A stretch of 38,949 nucleotides of DNA, taken from positions 1 to 38,949 of the forward strand of contig JAFUFL010000058.1 in the NCBI GenBank assembly GCA_017469935.1. The letters are read 5' to 3'. The notes under the pieces were generated by a model. That model was given only the letters and a program-made list of their open reading frames with translations. It made no database searches and was not told where the DNA came from. Position 1 is the stretch's first letter; each line of letters opens with the position of its first letter. Below, piece by piece: positions 1-7,809 of the stretch. Position numbers and translations under genes: made by a program. The DNA is from Lachnospiraceae bacterium (GTDB lineage Bacteria > Bacillota > Clostridia > Lachnospirales > Lachnospiraceae).

Positions 1-360
1 AGTCAGCGGCCACATGTGCGACCGGATGATGTTTTTCTCCTTGTCGGTGAGGTGAAAATCCTTGTCCGCCTTCTCCATCGCGATCCGGGGATGAGAAGTT
101 CCGTGCTGAAAAGGAGTCAATCCCTCTTTCTTGATATCATACTGATAATAGTCGTGCAGCATCGCGCCGCGCGCCAGCTCTCTCTCGTCAATATCCCAGC
201 CTAATTTCTCAGCCAGCTCAAAGCTCCTCTTCGCCACAGCGATGCAGTGCGCGAGCGTATTGCTGCCGTGATGCTGCGGAAAGACGCAGAGCTTTATGAT
301 CCTGGGATCCTCCAGGAGCTTGTTCAGCTCCTCTGTAAACACTTTTTTGTCATTTGTCAA
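1..360 (-). CDS. HD-domain phosphohydrolase, 3' end outside the window
   Basis: About 120 residues are visible and the frame is still open at the window edge. A QHHG motif is followed by AHC, then GWD and MLHDYYQYD, and later SHMWPLT. That order of metal-binding His and HD residues is typical of HD-superfamily hydrolases of the type seen in clostridia, which act on nucleotide-like or phosphate-ester substrates. I chose a TTG start at 360, which gives a good GAGAGG ribosome site about 10 nt upstream; nearby ATG codons are in other frames and close quickly. It starts 8 nt after the antiporter stop, so the two are probably cotranscribed. Substrate unknown. The family call is fairly sure, the start codon less so. 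Confidence 0.75.
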   Translation of the reverse strand, partial: MTNDKKVFTEELNKLLEDPRIIKLCVFPQHHGSNTLAHCIAVAKRSFELAEKLGWDIDERELARGAMLHDYYQYDIKKEGLTPFQHGTSHPRIAMEKADKDFHLTDKEKNIIRSHMWPLT

Positions 361-368
361 CGTGCCAT

Positions 369-1682
369 TTACCTCTCTCTCTGAATGGAGGCAACCACAA
401 ATACAGTCAGGACAAACGGATAGATCAGGAACGGGATCAGCGAAACACTTGTCAGCTTCGCGATATTTGCCGCCACCAGCAGCTGTGCTCCGTAGGGTAT
501 GATCCCCTGCGTGATGCAGGAGCAGGTATCCAGCAGGGAAGCCGTCTGTTTGGGATCCACGCCGTATTCTTTCGTTATATCTCTGGCTATGGGCGCCGCA
601 ATAACGATAGCAACCGTGTTATTTGCCGTCGCAATGTCCATAAACGCTGTCAAAAAAGCGATTCCGTACATTCCGCCCCTCTTGCTGTCCGCTTTCTTCC
701 GGATAAACTCGAGGATCGCTTCAAATCCTCCGTTCTCCTTCATAAGCGCCGCAATGGAAGCCACCAGGATCGTGACGATCATGGTCTCGAACATACCGCT
801 GATGCCGCTGCCCATGGAAGACAGAGCTGTCGAATAGGCAAGTGATCCGGTCAGGATCCCGACTACCACAAAGAGCAGAATACCGACGATCAGCACCAGA
901 AAAACATTGATACCGAGTATGGACATGCCCAGAACAATAAAGTAGGGAATAGCCTGCAGAATATTAAATTCAAAGGTTCCGACCGACACGCCGCCGCTCA
1001 TGAAAGCATAGATCACAAGAATGATCAGTGTGATCAGCGCCGCCGGAAGTGCTACCCTAATATTTGTACGGAATTTATCCTTCATTTCCACGCCCTGCGT
1101 CTTCGTCGCGGCGATCGTGGTATCCGAAATAAAAGAAAGATTGTCTCCGAACATGGCTCCGCCCACAACAATTCCCACGCACAGAGGGAGCGAGAGCCCG
1201 CCGTTGTTGGCGACGGCGCACGCGATCGGCGCCAGCACGGAAATAGTTCCGACGCTCGTTCCCATGGCCATGGAGATCAGGCACGCGATCACAAACAGAC
1301 CGGGAACGGCAAACTTGCCCGGTATAATATTCAGAAGCATATTCGCCGTACTCGAGGCGCCGCCCGCCTCGGAGGCGATCCCGCTGAACGCGCCGGCCAT
1401 CAGGAAGATGAACAGCATGATCACAATATTATCGTCGCCGATTCCCTGGGCACAAATATGGATCTTCTCGTCAAAAGTCAGACTCTTGTTCTGCAGAAAG
1501 GCCGCGATCAGCGCGATCGAAAAGGCCAGTACGACAGACACGACATAAAAGCCCATCTGCCCTTCCGTCGGTCTTATATACTCGAAAAAGATTCCGTTTC
1601 CCAAATATACTACCAAAAACAGAAGTATGGGAAGCAGCGCTTTGGGATTGGCTTTCGGCGCAGGTTTTTCAGGCTGGTTCAT
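369..1682 (-). CDS. NhaC-family Na+/H+ antiporter-like transporter
   Basis: The protein has 437 residues and is almost entirely hydrophobic, with roughly ten to twelve membrane segments. Segments such as MGTSVGTISVLAPIA, GGAMFGDNLSFISDTTIAA and the late CSCITQGIIPYGAQ are characteristic of the NhaC antiporter superfamily, which exchanges protons for sodium or for charged metabolites across the cytoplasmic membrane. The start is supported by AAGGAG about 7 nt upstream of ATG. The length is near the usual 430-460 residues. It is followed at 8 nt by the HD-domain gene. The actual substrate cannot be read from the sequence; members include Na+/H+, malate/lactate and arginine/ornithine-type exchangers. 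Confidence 0.85.
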   Translation of the reverse strand: MNQPEKPAPKANPKALLPILLFLVVYLGNGIFFEYIRPTEGQMGFYVVSVVLAFSIALIAAFLQNKSLTFDEKIHICAQGIGDDNIVIMLFIFLMAGAFSGIASEAGGASSTANMLLNIIPGKFAVPGLFVIACLISMAMGTSVGTISVLAPIACAVANNGGLSLPLCVGIVVGGAMFGDNLSFISDTTIAATKTQGVEMKDKFRTNIRVALPAALITLIILVIYAFMSGGVSVGTFEFNILQAIPYFIVLGMSILGINVFLVLIVGILLFVVVGILTGSLAYSTALSSMGSGISGMFETMIVTILVASIAALMKENGGFEAILEFIRKKADSKRGGMYGIAFLTAFMDIATANNTVAIVIAAPIARDITKEYGVDPKQTASLLDTCSCITQGIIPYGAQLLVAANIAKLTSVSLIPFLIYPFVLTVFVVASIQRER

Positions 1683-1735
1683 GATGTTCTCCTTAGTGAT
1701 GTGTAAATGCGAATCTGTTACTGCAACAAGAATAA

Positions 1736-1766
1736 ATTATATCATAATTTGGATAAAAAAGCGCAA
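1736..1766 (-). promoter_or_regulatory. probable promoter of the antiporter-HD operon
   Basis: On the minus strand a perfect TATAAT occupies 1736-1741, about 55 nt upstream of the antiporter start, in a very AT-rich patch. The best -35 candidate (TTGCGC, 1761-1766) is weak and slightly far, at 19 nt spacing. The -10 box is seen; the -35 box is inference. Confidence 0.45.
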
Positions 1767-1857
1767 AAACTATGGGCCGTAAAGCACAAGCATTCATCAG
1801 CTCATTTCTTCACAGCCCATTTACAAGTCTTGTTTATGTACAACCCTTCCGGAAGCT

Positions 1858-2463
1858 TTACTTCTTCAAATTCGCCAGCATCTCCAAAAGCGCTCCCATC
1901 CCCTCACTGTCCTTCCCGGAACCCGCGCTGTTCCCGGTCTTTCCCGACAAAAGCGAGTTAAGAAGCTCTGACGCCCCCGAACCACTCGAATTGCCCGAGC
2001 TTCCCGAACTTCCCGAAGCAGATCCTTTGGCTGCCATCAGCGCAGCGAGCAGCTCAACCACACTCGCATCTCCTTCAAGAAGATTGATCACCGCACTCTT
2101 TGTGGTCGAATCAGCCTTGCGGTACAGCTGCACAAGCTTTTTCTCCGTCGCGGTCAAAGTCAGCACATTAGGAGTCTTGGAGGAAGTCTTTTTGGCAGAA
2201 GATGTCTTCTTCGCAGAAGCGGCCGTTTTCCCAGAGGCGGCGGTCTTTCCCTCTCCCGTCGCCGCGTCCAGCAGTGATTTCTGCGTCACTCCCAGAACCT
2301 TTGCCATCTTCTTGATCACGTCCTGTACCGGTTCTTTTTCTCCGCGCTCTACTTTGCCGACATCGGAGGCTGTGAGCCCTTCCACTTGCTCCGCTAAAGC
2401 AGCTTGCGTCAATCCCTTGGCCGTGCGTGCTTCTTTGATCAAATTCCCAAGTTTCTTAGACAT
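1858..2463 (-). CDS. XRE-family helix-turn-helix regulator with Ala/Ser/Gly-rich tail
   Basis: The open frame extends upstream, but the start at 2463 has GGGAGGT just ahead of ATG and gives 201 residues beginning MSKKLGNLIKEARTAKGLTQ, a textbook Cro/CI-type HTH (residues about 4-60, with QAALAEQVEGL and SDVGKVERGE). After the HTH come an Ala/Ser/Lys-rich linker (about 75-105), a short predicted-helical block around LTATEKKLVQLYRKAD and NLLEGDASVVELLAALM, and a Gly/Ser-rich segment ending in MGALLEMLANLKK. The helical block may be a dimerisation or sensing part. It is a DNA-binding regulator of unknown target. It lies alone between the antiporter and an esterase remnant. A -10-like TATAAT occurs in the AT-rich upstream patch near 2558-2563. 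Confidence 0.82.
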   Translation of the reverse strand: MSKKLGNLIKEARTAKGLTQAALAEQVEGLTASDVGKVERGEKEPVQDVIKKMAKVLGVTQKSLLDAATGEGKTAASGKTAASAKKTSSAKKTSSKTPNVLTLTATEKKLVQLYRKADSTTKSAVINLLEGDASVVELLAALMAAKGSASGSSGSSGNSSGSGASELLNSLLSGKTGNSAGSGKDSEGMGALLEMLANLKK

Positions 2464-2631
2464 ACTTACCTCCCTTCGGTTAAGGCTCGCAAATCGGAAC
2501 GCTGTTTTTTGCCCACATATGCCAAAACAGCATAAAAATATATTCTTTATAAGTATTATACTTTCAAATGGAGCCAAAGTAGAATACTTTTTGGAAAAAC
2601 AGTCAAACATCCGAGGCCCACGATATTTTGA

Positions 2632-3348
2632 CAATCAAGACAATACTGCAACGTTCTCCTGCCCGCGGGCTATGACGAGTCCAAGGAATACCCTGTCCTC
2701 TACATGTTCCACGGCTTCGGCGGCCGCTACGACTCCCACGTCCATGAGGAGTCCATCCTGCAGACCCTCTACGGCAACATGCTCAGCGAAGGCCTCGCCG
2801 TTCCCATGATCATCGTCGGCGCCGACATGTACACCGACAAACTGGAAGGCAAAGACGACCTCTCCGACGCCGAACTGCGCCCCCGCTATGACAAGGGCGT
2901 CGACGACCTGGCCCTCGTGCTCATGCCCTTCATCGAGTCCCGCTACTCCGTGAAGGTCGGCCGGCGCTACGCCGCGGTCTCCGGCGTGTCCCAGGGAGGG
3001 ACGGAGGCCCTCGCATCCGGCTTCAAATGGCAGTCCAAAATAGCATTCATCGGAAGTTTTGCCCCTTCAACGGGAGTCATCCCCACAAACTTCTATCCCG
3101 GATCCTTCTGGAGTACGCCGATCCTTGACGACCTGACCATCGAGTCGCAGGAGACCCTGCCCCTCTACATCTACCTTTCCGTCGGCACCGAGGATCCCTG
3201 GTGCATCAAGTCGACCCTCTATTATGGGCAGGTCATGGATGAAAAAGGCATTCCCAACCAAACCGACCTGGTGGAAGGCTACGACCACGGAAACGAGATG
3301 TGGGAGCTCGGCCACTACAACTTCCTGCAGAAGATCTTCCTGAACTGA
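2632..3348 (+). pseudogene. 5'-truncated alpha/beta-hydrolase (esterase D/feruloyl-esterase type)
   Basis: The reading frame is closed by TGA at 2629-2631 and opens directly into a homologous interior: CNVLLPAGYD, then VLYMFHGFGG, GVSQGG (nucleophile Ser), GTEDPW (probable acid) and ELGHYNF (probable His). The triad and C-terminus are therefore intact, but the signal peptide and first strands of a normal esterase are missing. No ATG with a ribosome site precedes the homology; an internal ATG at 2704 would remove part of the fold. The 5' junction falls in the AT-rich promoter region of the divergent XRE gene, which suggests a deletion or recombination scar. The coding part is rich in C-ending codons. 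A short active protein from 2704 is possible but unlikely. Confidence 0.65.
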
Positions 3349-3444
3349 CAAATCTTCTGCGTCAGTTCCGGATTGCCCGGCACACGCACCCTTTCCAGAT
3401 TTGCAGGAGGCGTGACACTCAATGATTCCCGGATTGACATGCCC

Positions 3445-4053
3445 TCACGACATCTCAAAGATCAGGATCCTCTCTCGCCTGTCATACTCCTCATAGAGGC
3501 CCGTGCAGTCAATCTCATCCACGAACTGCAGCCCGTCTTCTGTCATGAGAGCTGACACTTCCCCGTCAAAGGGATAGTAAAAGAACAGATACATCTGCCT
3601 CGGGTTCTCATAGTAGGATTCTCTGATCCTGGCGATCACGACCCTCAGGACCTCGTCCGCAAACGGATTAAAAAAATAGAAACAGTCCTCGTCACTGACC
3701 TGATACTTCCGGGCGTCCGCACAGACAAAGCGGATGCCCTTTTTATATTTTGACGGAATTCTGGCCGCTTCAAGATTTCTCAGAGCACCTTCATACAGCT
3801 CTGCGTCAAATTCGATCCCCGTCGCCCGGCATCCCGTCCTTGCGCTGAGAAAAAGCACCGTCCGGCCCAGCCCGCACCCGTAGTCGAGCACGTGACTGTC
3901 CGCAGTTACGTAACCGCTCTCCGCCAGCACCTGCAGGACCCGATAATCCGTCGGCTCGTAAGGATTGCACGACGGTACGACGAAATGATCGATCTTTCCG
4001 CTCGTCCTGATATTCAGTTTCTTTTCCCACCATTGTTCTGAGGTGATGCTCAT
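3445..4053 (-). CDS. class I SAM-dependent methyltransferase
   Basis: The 202-residue protein begins at an ATG preceded by AGGAGA at about 7 nt; the longer upstream frame runs through an inverted-repeat element and is not used. Motif I is clear at residues about 55-64 (VLDYGCGLGR), followed by the acidic GIEFDAELYEGAL that contacts the SAM ribose. FYFFNPFADEV lies at the motif IV/post-IV position, where class I enzymes carry substrate-side residues. Substrate unknown; the small size and FNPF favour a small-molecule or protein target. It stands alone, with a truncated esterase downstream and repeat elements upstream. Confidence 0.8.
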   Translation of the reverse strand: MSITSEQWWEKKLNIRTSGKIDHFVVPSCNPYEPTDYRVLQVLAESGYVTADSHVLDYGCGLGRTVLFLSARTGCRATGIEFDAELYEGALRNLEAARIPSKYKKGIRFVCADARKYQVSDEDCFYFFNPFADEVLRVVIARIRESYYENPRQMYLFFYYPFDGEVSALMTEDGLQFVDEIDCTGLYEEYDRRERILIFEMS

Positions 4054-4082
4054 TAGCGGTCTCCTGTCATTTTTCTGTATAT

Positions 4083-4247
4083 GGTAATTATTCAGCACCC
4101 CGGAAAAAAGATCAAAATAAGGGCCGGGGAGCTCGCTCACCGGAACGTTTTTGATCTTTTTCCGGGGCGGACAAGGCGCGGAGCGCCTCTGGACGCCCAC
4201 AGTCCCGAATGCGCAGCATTTGGGACTTGTGGTGCTGAATAGTTACT
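4083..4247. mobile_element. MITE-like inverted-repeat element
   Basis: The ends are inverted repeats of 16 nt (4083-4098 against 4232-4247, 14 of 16 matching, core TATTCAGCAC). A 6-nt direct repeat GTATAT flanks both sides (4077-4082 and 4248-4253), as a target duplication would. Inside are a long imperfect stem (4098-4117 with 4148-4167), a GC-rich hairpin near 4175, and another at 4203-4225. No gene is encoded. Seen: repeats and stems. Inference: a non-autonomous transposable element. The flanking repeat is partly self-complementary, so its value as evidence is limited. Confidence 0.5.
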
Positions 4248-4265
4248 GTATATGTACTTTTTATT

Positions 4266-4383
4266 CCCTTCTTCGGTGGATATTCCACTGAAGAAGGGCC
4301 CGGAAAAGGGTACTATCATTCCCTTCGGGGTATATAGGCCTGTTTCTGTCCCCTTCTTCGGTGGAATATCCACCGAAGAAGGG
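4266..4383. repeat. paired-palindrome intergenic element, copy A
   Basis: Two 33-nt palindromes (4266-4298 and 4351-4383), each reading CCCTTCTTCGGTGG at one end and its complement at the other, are separated by exactly 52 nt. A second element of identical length and layout lies at 18775-18892; the two spacers match at about 40 of 52 positions, including GGTACTAT, TATATAGG and CTGTTTCTGTC. A/T-rich tracts flank both outer ends. It sits between the methyltransferase and the carbohydrate-binding protein gene. No coding potential is evident. Confidence 0.85.
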
Positions 4384-4504
4384 TTTCAAAAAAGCACTAT
4401 GACTTTATTTTTACCCATTGCGCCAAAATTTCCCCTGCAGCACCTTCAAGTCAGATTTCCCGTCTCGCAGCTCTTCTCACGCTCCGGTCCCCAAAAATAC
4501 GCAA

Positions 4505-4537
4505 ATCAGAAATCCGGCAACCCGCCGGATTTCTGAT
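4505..4537. terminator. perfect 14-bp hairpin, possible terminator
   Basis: ATCAGAAATCCGGC and its exact complement enclose a 5-nt loop. It lies about 135 nt beyond the stop of the carbohydrate-binding protein gene, reading on the minus strand, with only a weak T-rich run after it (TTTGCGTATTTTT). Smaller hairpins occur at about 4607-4622 (GGCTCGC/GCGAGCC) and about 4633-4650. The rest of 4384-4671 shows nothing else recognisable. Confidence 0.45.
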
Positions 4538-4671
4538 GAAATGAGGGAAAGGCCGAACCAGAGATCCTCACTGTTTGAGTCTCTGTGCCGTACCATCAAT
4601 ATTTGAGGCTCGCGGAGCGAGCCGCTACGCCGCACGCATCATTTTATGCGTTGGTGGACTTCCCACCCGAG

Positions 4672-7011
4672 TTAATGCTTCTTATACAAGAGAACCACCG
4701 CGACGGCTGCCGCAAGAAGAGCTGCGCTCCCTCCGATGACCGCCCCGGACTTGGCATCCACAGGCTGCGCTGTAACCGTATCCTGTGCGGCCGCATCTTC
4801 TTCCGCCTGAGTCTGCTCCTGCTGCCCTGGCTGTCCCTGATTCTGCTGATTCTGCTGATCCTGCATCGAGGGCCCGCCGGTCATGCCGCCCTGGCTCATA
4901 TCCGGCGGCATCTGATCGCCGCCTTCGCCGGTCTCACCGCTCTGACTCATCTCCGGCGGCGCCTGACCGCCGCCTTCGCCGGTCATTCCGCCCTGACCCA
5001 TCTCCGGCGGCGTCTGCCCGCCGCCTTCACCGGTCATGCCGCCCGGCCTGCCATGCCCGTTTTCCGCCTCCGAAGCGGTTTCGGAATCCGTACTTCCATT
5101 CGAAGAATCTCCGCGCCGATTTCCCTGCCGGTCGCCCCTGTTCTTCATTCCGCCCCAGTTCATGTTCCCGTCGTACATGCTGCTCTGCGCATCGCCGTAA
5201 GAAGCCGACACCTCGCTGAGCGTGATCTCTTCCGCATTTTCACCGATCACAACCGTGTAGGTGCCGCCCACTTCCATATCCGGGCAGCTGACCAGCGCCG
5301 ATGAGAAGCTGCAAGGCACGTCCCAGGACAGCAATACTTTGCCGTCTGCATCTTCAATCGCCAGCGTCGTCCCGGCTTCCGTCGTCGTGCTGGTGTTGTA
5401 GAGGATCGATGCCTGTGTGGAACTTGAGTCAAAAGCTTCCGCCATGGCAGACGCTCCGCATGCGATGATGGTTCCGCCGCTGATCTCTGCGACGCCGCCG
5501 CTCTCGCTGGCATAGTCCACAGCGCTGTTGCTTCCCGTGCCGACAAGGCTGACGTATACAGTGCCTCCACTAATCAAAATATCGCCATTGGAATCAAGTC
5601 CGTCGGCATCCGTGCCGGTCTCATTGATGATCTTGATCGTCCCGCCGCTGATCTTGATATACGTCTCGGAATCCGCCGCATCAGTACTTGTCTGTGTACC
5701 GTCCTGCCCGGTGCTCGTGTCCGAAGGCATCTGCCCGGCGCCCGTAGATCCCATATCAGGCGGTGTCGGCATCTCGCCATTGCCCGTCGTTCCCATATCG
5801 GGCGGCGTCGGCATCTCGCCATCACCAGTGGATCCCATATCGGGCGGCGTCGGCATCTCGCCATCACCAGTGGATCCCATATCGGGCGGCGTCGGCATCT
5901 CGCCTTCGCCCGTCGCCCCCATGCCGGAGCCGCCGCCGGGACCGCCGCCCATGCCGCCGCCGGGACCTCCGCCCATGCCGCCGAACATGTCGCCGGACCC
6001 GCCATTGGCATTAAATCCGTCATCCTGCGGATAAATCGTGACATCACCGCCGGAGACATCAATCGTCAGGGCCTCAATGCCTTCATAGCATTCCTTGACC
6101 AGGAGCGTTCCGCCCGAAATAGTTACACCGCCATCAGAGTGAATGCCGTCGTCGCCCGCAATGATCGTGACGTCGCCGCCCGCCATCGTGAGATCGCCGG
6201 TCGTGTGGATGGCGTCGTCCGCCGCCGTAATATCCAGCGTGCCGGACTCCAGGTAAAAATAGCCGTTTTCAACATCGTTGGAAGTGACCAGACCGTCATC
6301 GCCCGCATCCGCTTTGATGGAAGCCTCTTTGATGCGAAGACTGTCATTGGCATGGATGGCGTCCGCGGCCGCCGTCACCGTGATCGTACCGCCTGTGATG
6401 ACCAGGTCATCGTTGGCGGCAATTCCGTGCATGTACTGCGCGTTTACCGCAAGGCTCCCGCTTCCGTTGATCGTCAGATCATCGTGGGCAAAAACAGCGC
6501 CGTCCGTCCCGTCATTAAGAGCGGTCTCGTTGTAGGAAGAGCCGCTGGTGATGCTGTTTTGGCTGCCTTCTGCCAGCGTCAGGAACACCTTGTCCGCCTG
6601 GTCGACCCGAATGCACGCGTCGTCGCTGCAGTTAATCTCCACACCGTTAAGAAGAATGAAGACCTTGGAAGAATCGTAGGCGTCCACGGAGATATAGCCG
6701 TCTGTCAGCGTTCCGGACACTTCATAGTATCCCGCGTTTGAGATCACCACATTTCCGTCCACCGTATAAGCACCGCTGCCGGAGATCGAAGCTCCGTCCC
6801 CGGTCAGCGTGATCACTGTGGCCCCGGTCACGTCCCAGCTTCCGTCCTGGTCGTTCGCAGTAAAGTATACCGAGTCGGAATTCTGCTCCGCGTCTTCGTC
6901 CACGATCTTTGTGATTCCAAGCGACTCCCCGTTCATGAACAGGGCCGTTAAGACAAGGCTCCCGGCGACGATGGCAACGCAGATTCTGTCGAGATTTTTA
7001 TGCGTTGACAT
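4672..7011 (-). CDS. secreted Cthe_2159-type carbohydrate-binding surface protein
   Basis: The 779-residue protein starts with an N-terminal membrane/signal segment (about 8-28). Residues about 45-340 form repeated short beta turns (GDVTIIAGDDGIHSDGGVTISGG, DDAIHTTGDLTMAGGD) that match the Cthe_2159 right-handed beta-helix family (PF14262), known to bind acidic polysaccharide or cellulose in a calcium-dependent way. A proline/glycine/methionine-rich region with 14-residue repeats (about 360-420) is followed by a second beta-helix portion (about 450-540) and 19-residue MTGEGGGQ repeats. It ends in a hydrophobic segment plus YKKH, resembling a membrane anchor; no LPxTG is present. A GGGAGGT ribosome site precedes the start, 20 nt after the DUF4956 gene. 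This trio with VTC and DUF4956 recurs in Firmicutes. Confidence 0.82.
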   Translation of the reverse strand: MSTHKNLDRICVAIVAGSLVLTALFMNGESLGITKIVDEDAEQNSDSVYFTANDQDGSWDVTGATVITLTGDGASISGSGAYTVDGNVVISNAGYYEVSGTLTDGYISVDAYDSSKVFILLNGVEINCSDDACIRVDQADKVFLTLAEGSQNSITSGSSYNETALNDGTDGAVFAHDDLTINGSGSLAVNAQYMHGIAANDDLVITGGTITVTAAADAIHANDSLRIKEASIKADAGDDGLVTSNDVENGYFYLESGTLDITAADDAIHTTGDLTMAGGDVTIIAGDDGIHSDGGVTISGGTLLVKECYEGIEALTIDVSGGDVTIYPQDDGFNANGGSGDMFGGMGGGPGGGMGGGPGGGSGMGATGEGEMPTPPDMGSTGDGEMPTPPDMGSTGDGEMPTPPDMGTTGNGEMPTPPDMGSTGAGQMPSDTSTGQDGTQTSTDAADSETYIKISGGTIKIINETGTDADGLDSNGDILISGGTVYVSLVGTGSNSAVDYASESGGVAEISGGTIIACGASAMAEAFDSSSTQASILYNTSTTTEAGTTLAIEDADGKVLLSWDVPCSFSSALVSCPDMEVGGTYTVVIGENAEEITLSEVSASYGDAQSSMYDGNMNWGGMKNRGDRQGNRRGDSSNGSTDSETASEAENGHGRPGGMTGEGGGQTPPEMGQGGMTGEGGGQAPPEMSQSGETGEGGDQMPPDMSQGGMTGGPSMQDQQNQQNQGQPGQQEQTQAEEDAAAQDTVTAQPVDAKSGAVIGGSAALLAAAVAVVLLYKKH
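4870..5040 (-). repeat. in-gene tandem repeat, 57-bp unit, about three copies
   Basis: Three copies of a 19-residue unit built on MTGEGGGQ-PPEM are encoded here near the C-terminus of the carbohydrate-binding protein. The copies differ by several substitutions, so this is a diverged in-frame repeat, probably a flexible wall-spanning stalk. Confidence 0.8.
5751..5925 (-). repeat. in-gene tandem repeat, 42-bp unit, about four copies
   Basis: Copies of a 14-residue unit (GSTGDGEMPTPPDM) are encoded in tandem; the two middle copies are identical over the full unit. High nucleotide identity suggests recent expansion and possible length variation between strains. Confidence 0.85.
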
Positions 7012-7031
7012 TGTTCGTACCTCCCGAAAAA

Positions 7032-7703
7032 TCAGCCCATGTAGTCGCCGTTGTAGCTTACCAGAACAGCGCTGTTGACGCCTTCGATCTCGGAAAGTTC
7101 ATTGACAAAGTCCGTGTTGTCGTCCTTGAGCCTGATCTCGAGGTTGAGTTCGACGCCGCCTTTGCGGGCTGTTTTGCTCTTGACGCTGTACTTGTTGACC
7201 TTATCCTTGAGGAAGGCCATGGCTCTCTCTTCGCTCGCGTGATCATTGCAGTCCAGGACCACGATGTAAGGGTTTGTGTTTTCTTTGCGGTTGGCAAAAA
7301 AGAGAATGATCAGGCCGATCATAACACTGCCGAACACGGCCAGCGGGATCATTCCGGCCGCCAGCACAATGCCGGCTGCGATGGACCAGAACAGGAACGC
7401 GATATCCAGGGGCTCCTTGATCGCCGTTCGGAATCGGACGATGGACAGCGCACCGACCATACCGAGCGACAGCACTACGTTGCTGGTCACTGCCAGGATG
7501 ACGAGCGTCGTGATCATTGTGAGCGCCACCAGCGTCACTCCGAAGGAGGAGGAGTACATGACGCCTGCGTAGGTCTTTTTATAGATCAGATAGATGAACA
7601 CGCCCAGGCCAAAAGCCAGAAGCAGCGCGAGCACCATATCAAACATGCTTACTGCCGTGATGTTGGTAAGAAAACTTGATTTGAAAATATCCTGAAAATT
7701 CAT
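7032..7703 (-). CDS. DUF4956 membrane protein
   Basis: The 223-residue protein has about four membrane segments in its first 140 residues. The conserved block GMVGALSIVRFRTAIKEP is the hallmark of DUF4956 (PF16316), a family found next to VTC and CotH or Cthe_2159 proteins. The last 80 residues are soluble and look like a small alpha/beta regulatory domain (NPYIVVLDC...GVELNLEIRL...). A GAGGGA site precedes the start. The position between a polyphosphate polymerase and a surface protein suggests a role in membrane-linked polyphosphate or surface-polymer assembly, but no biochemical function is established to my knowledge. Confidence 0.85.
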   Translation of the reverse strand: MNFQDIFKSSFLTNITAVSMFDMVLALLLAFGLGVFIYLIYKKTYAGVMYSSSFGVTLVALTMITTLVILAVTSNVVLSLGMVGALSIVRFRTAIKEPLDIAFLFWSIAAGIVLAAGMIPLAVFGSVMIGLIILFFANRKENTNPYIVVLDCNDHASEERAMAFLKDKVNKYSVKSKTARKGGVELNLEIRLKDDNTDFVNELSEIEGVNSAVLVSYNGDYMG

Positions 7704-7809
7704 TTTTTGTCCCTCATTTCTTAAACTTCTTTTTTGATTTTTATTTGTTTATCTATATTTAAATCGGTTTGATCCGACTGTGATCATGAATCTTAATCCG
7801 ACGTAATCT

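Noticed and set aside
4137-4536. Short open frames across the palindrome elements on both strands
   Set aside because: They read through the inverted repeats, have no ribosome sites, and give similar peptides on both strands only because the DNA is palindromic.
4672-4740. Sortase anchor at the end of the carbohydrate-binding protein
   Set aside because: The C-terminus has a hydrophobic helix and a short basic tail, but no LPxTG-like motif before it.
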